Below are positions 63,190 through 64,000 of a stretch of 64,000 nucleotides of DNA, piece by piece. The stretch covers positions 1,749,266-1,813,265 of the forward strand of contig NZ_AP028142.1 in the NCBI RefSeq assembly GCF_030297675.1, in the 5' to 3' direction. Under the pieces are notes generated by a model. It worked only from the letters and a program-made list of their open reading frames with translations. It was not told the origin of the DNA and ran no database searches. The stretch is from Polynucleobacter sp. HIN11 (GTDB lineage Bacteria; Pseudomonadota; Gammaproteobacteria; Burkholderiales; Burkholderiaceae). The first letter of the stretch is position 1; every line of letters begins with the position of its first letter. Both the position numbers and the translations under genes were made by a program.

Positions 63190-63438
63190 TTATTGATTCG
63201 TTTCAATTAAGTTTTGTTTCTTCTGCTCATGATCAACTGGATCGTAACCACCAGCCGACCAGGGGTTGCATCGCAAAATACGCCAACTGATTTTACCGAT
63301 GCTTTTTAACGTAGAGTGTTTCTTTAGGCATTCGCATGCATAGTCCGAGCAACTTGGCACGAAACGGCACTGCCCACCCACAAAAGGTGAAAATGTCAAT
63401 TGATATGCCCTTACTAAATAGCCCAGCAATCGGTTCAT
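63190..63438 (-). CDS. yidD: membrane protein insertion efficiency factor YidD
   Basis: 82 residues. The three-cysteine signature CRFVPSCSDYACECL and the RCNPWSAGGYDPV motif are typical. Overlaps rnpA by 4 bp upstream and lies 2 bp before yidC. Confidence 0.94.
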   Translation of the reverse strand: MNRLLGYLVRAYQLTFSPFVGGQCRFVPSCSDYACECLKKHSTLKSIGKISWRILRCNPWSAGGYDPVDHEQKKQNLIETNQ

Positions 63439-63749
63439 GAAACCAAACCTTGTAGTTGGCTCTTAAGCGCTTGGTATTCTCGGTTACGAAGTCTTCCGCG
63501 CGTTGATCCGCCTACGGGTTTTTTTAATCGAATGACAAGCTCTACGAAATTACCATGGGTCTTGTTGCGAGTCATTTCTCGCGCGACTCTTTTAAGACGA
63601 TTGCGATCTACCGCCCGTTTGGCAAATTTTTTTGCAATTGCAAGACCAAGGTCGGGGATGCCATCCTTTTTTGATTCCGCATATATGGCCCAGGCTCCAC
63701 TGCTTACTGGACTAGTTCGCAAAAGCGCCTGGATGCGTGCTGACTTCAA
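63435..63749 (-). CDS. rnpA: ribonuclease P protein component
   Basis: Protein cofactor of RNase P for tRNA 5' processing. 104 residues, TTG start at 63749, the only start in frame close to rpmH. The RNR motif (KRAVDRNRLKRVARE) is intact. Starts 4 bp after the rpmH stop, so translation is presumably coupled to it. Confidence 0.94.
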   Translation of the reverse strand: MKSARIQALLRTSPVSSGAWAIYAESKKDGIPDLGLAIAKKFAKRAVDRNRLKRVAREMTRNKTHGNFVELVIRLKKPVGGSTRGRLRNREYQALKSQLQGLVS

Positions 63750-63753
63750 TTCA

Positions 63754-63888
63754 TTACACTGCTAGTCTTTTGCGACCCTTAGAGCGACGCGCATTGAGTA
63801 CGGCTCTGCCGCCTTTAGTTTTCATGCGCACCCGAAACCCGTGAGTTCTTTTACGGCGCGTTACAGATGGTTGATATGTTCTTTTCAT
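63754..63888 (-). CDS. rpmH: 50S ribosomal protein L34
   Basis: 44 residues (MKRTYQPSVTRRKRTHGFR...), too short for a long-ORF screen but unmistakable. ATG at 63888. It heads the rpmH-rnpA-yidD-yidC-mnmE operon. Confidence 0.97.
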   Translation of the reverse strand: MKRTYQPSVTRRKRTHGFRVRMKTKGGRAVLNARRSKGRKRLAV

Positions 63889-64000
63889 GATTTGTCCTAA
63901 GAAAACTCTCTATTTTCTCTATTTGCAAGGATAGCGTCAACTTTATATCCGGGTTTTGCCTAATTATTTTCACTAAACACCCTAGGCGTTTGATTTAAAT
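63889..64000. other. upstream region of rpmH, origin side
   Basis: 112 bp, AT-rich, no ORF. It must hold the rpmH promoter. No DnaA box (TTATNCACA) is visible inside the window; dnaA or the origin is expected further right. Confidence 0.4.

Noticed and set aside
63889..64000. Replication origin with DnaA boxes
   Set aside because: No TTATNCACA motif visible in the last 112 bp; the origin is expected to the right of the window.

Overview
The window looks like a chromosomal segment of a betaproteobacterium of the family Burkholderiaceae, most likely Polynucleobacter or a close relative. Pointers are the gene orders (dksA-argB-slmA-metX-metW-ampG, gatCAB back to back with mreBCD-mrdA-rodA, def-fmt-rsmB-DUF4390-ntrY/ntrX), the compact tiling with many 4-bp stop/start overlaps, a DksA without the zinc cysteines, and GTP-type PEP carboxykinase. 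The right end carries rpmH-rnpA-yidD-yidC-mnmE on the minus strand, which in this group normally lies beside dnaA and the replication origin, so the origin is probably just outside the window. The genus is inference.

Layout. 1-8.2 kb: lipid A acyltransferase (cut by the window edge), dapF, pyrE, xthA and the six-gene minus-strand run dksA to ampG. 8.3-15.5 kb: metal-chaperone GTPase, rlmI, xerC, a DUF484 gene and gatCAB. 15.6-21.2 kb: the rod-shape cluster mreB-mreC-mreD-mrdA-rodA. 21.2-30.8 kb: HU, a cytochrome, lpxO, a pseudouridine synthase, carbonic anhydrase, an outer-membrane-type protein, and several small envelope or redox genes including a channel-like protein with an altered selectivity filter and a lipoprotein methyltransferase.

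30.9-43.8 kb is the accessory part. It starts at an intact tRNA-Phe(GAA) and ends at a 67-bp direct repeat (one mismatch) of the 5' half of that tRNA plus its -10 region, so it reads as an integrated element of about 12.8 kb. It holds two tyrosine recombinases (one with only the catalytic domain), a DUF6641-like gene followed by a densely structured noncoding stretch and two tiny coupled ORFs, several unrecognised proteins, and an oxidative-stress/metal cargo: a ZIP transporter, oxyR, katG and a double CDGSH protein. No relaxase, conjugation or replication genes are seen. Beyond it lie an autotransporter gene and then a third, diverged half tRNA-Phe, suggesting that this locus has been invaded more than once.

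47-64 kb returns to core genes: ntrX-like/ntrY-like, DUF4390, rsmB, fmt, def, a shortened dprA, topB, an MnmC-oxidoreductase-like gene that overlaps topB antisense by 148 bp, pckG, mnmE, yidC, yidD, rnpA and rpmH. Between fmt and rsmB a 21-codon ORF looks like the first and last codons of htpX joined in frame, a natural deletion scar.

The strongest candidates for something new are the structured RNA/small-ORF operon of the tRNA-Phe island (31.1-32.1 kb), the tRNA-5'-half integration mode, and the htpX scar.
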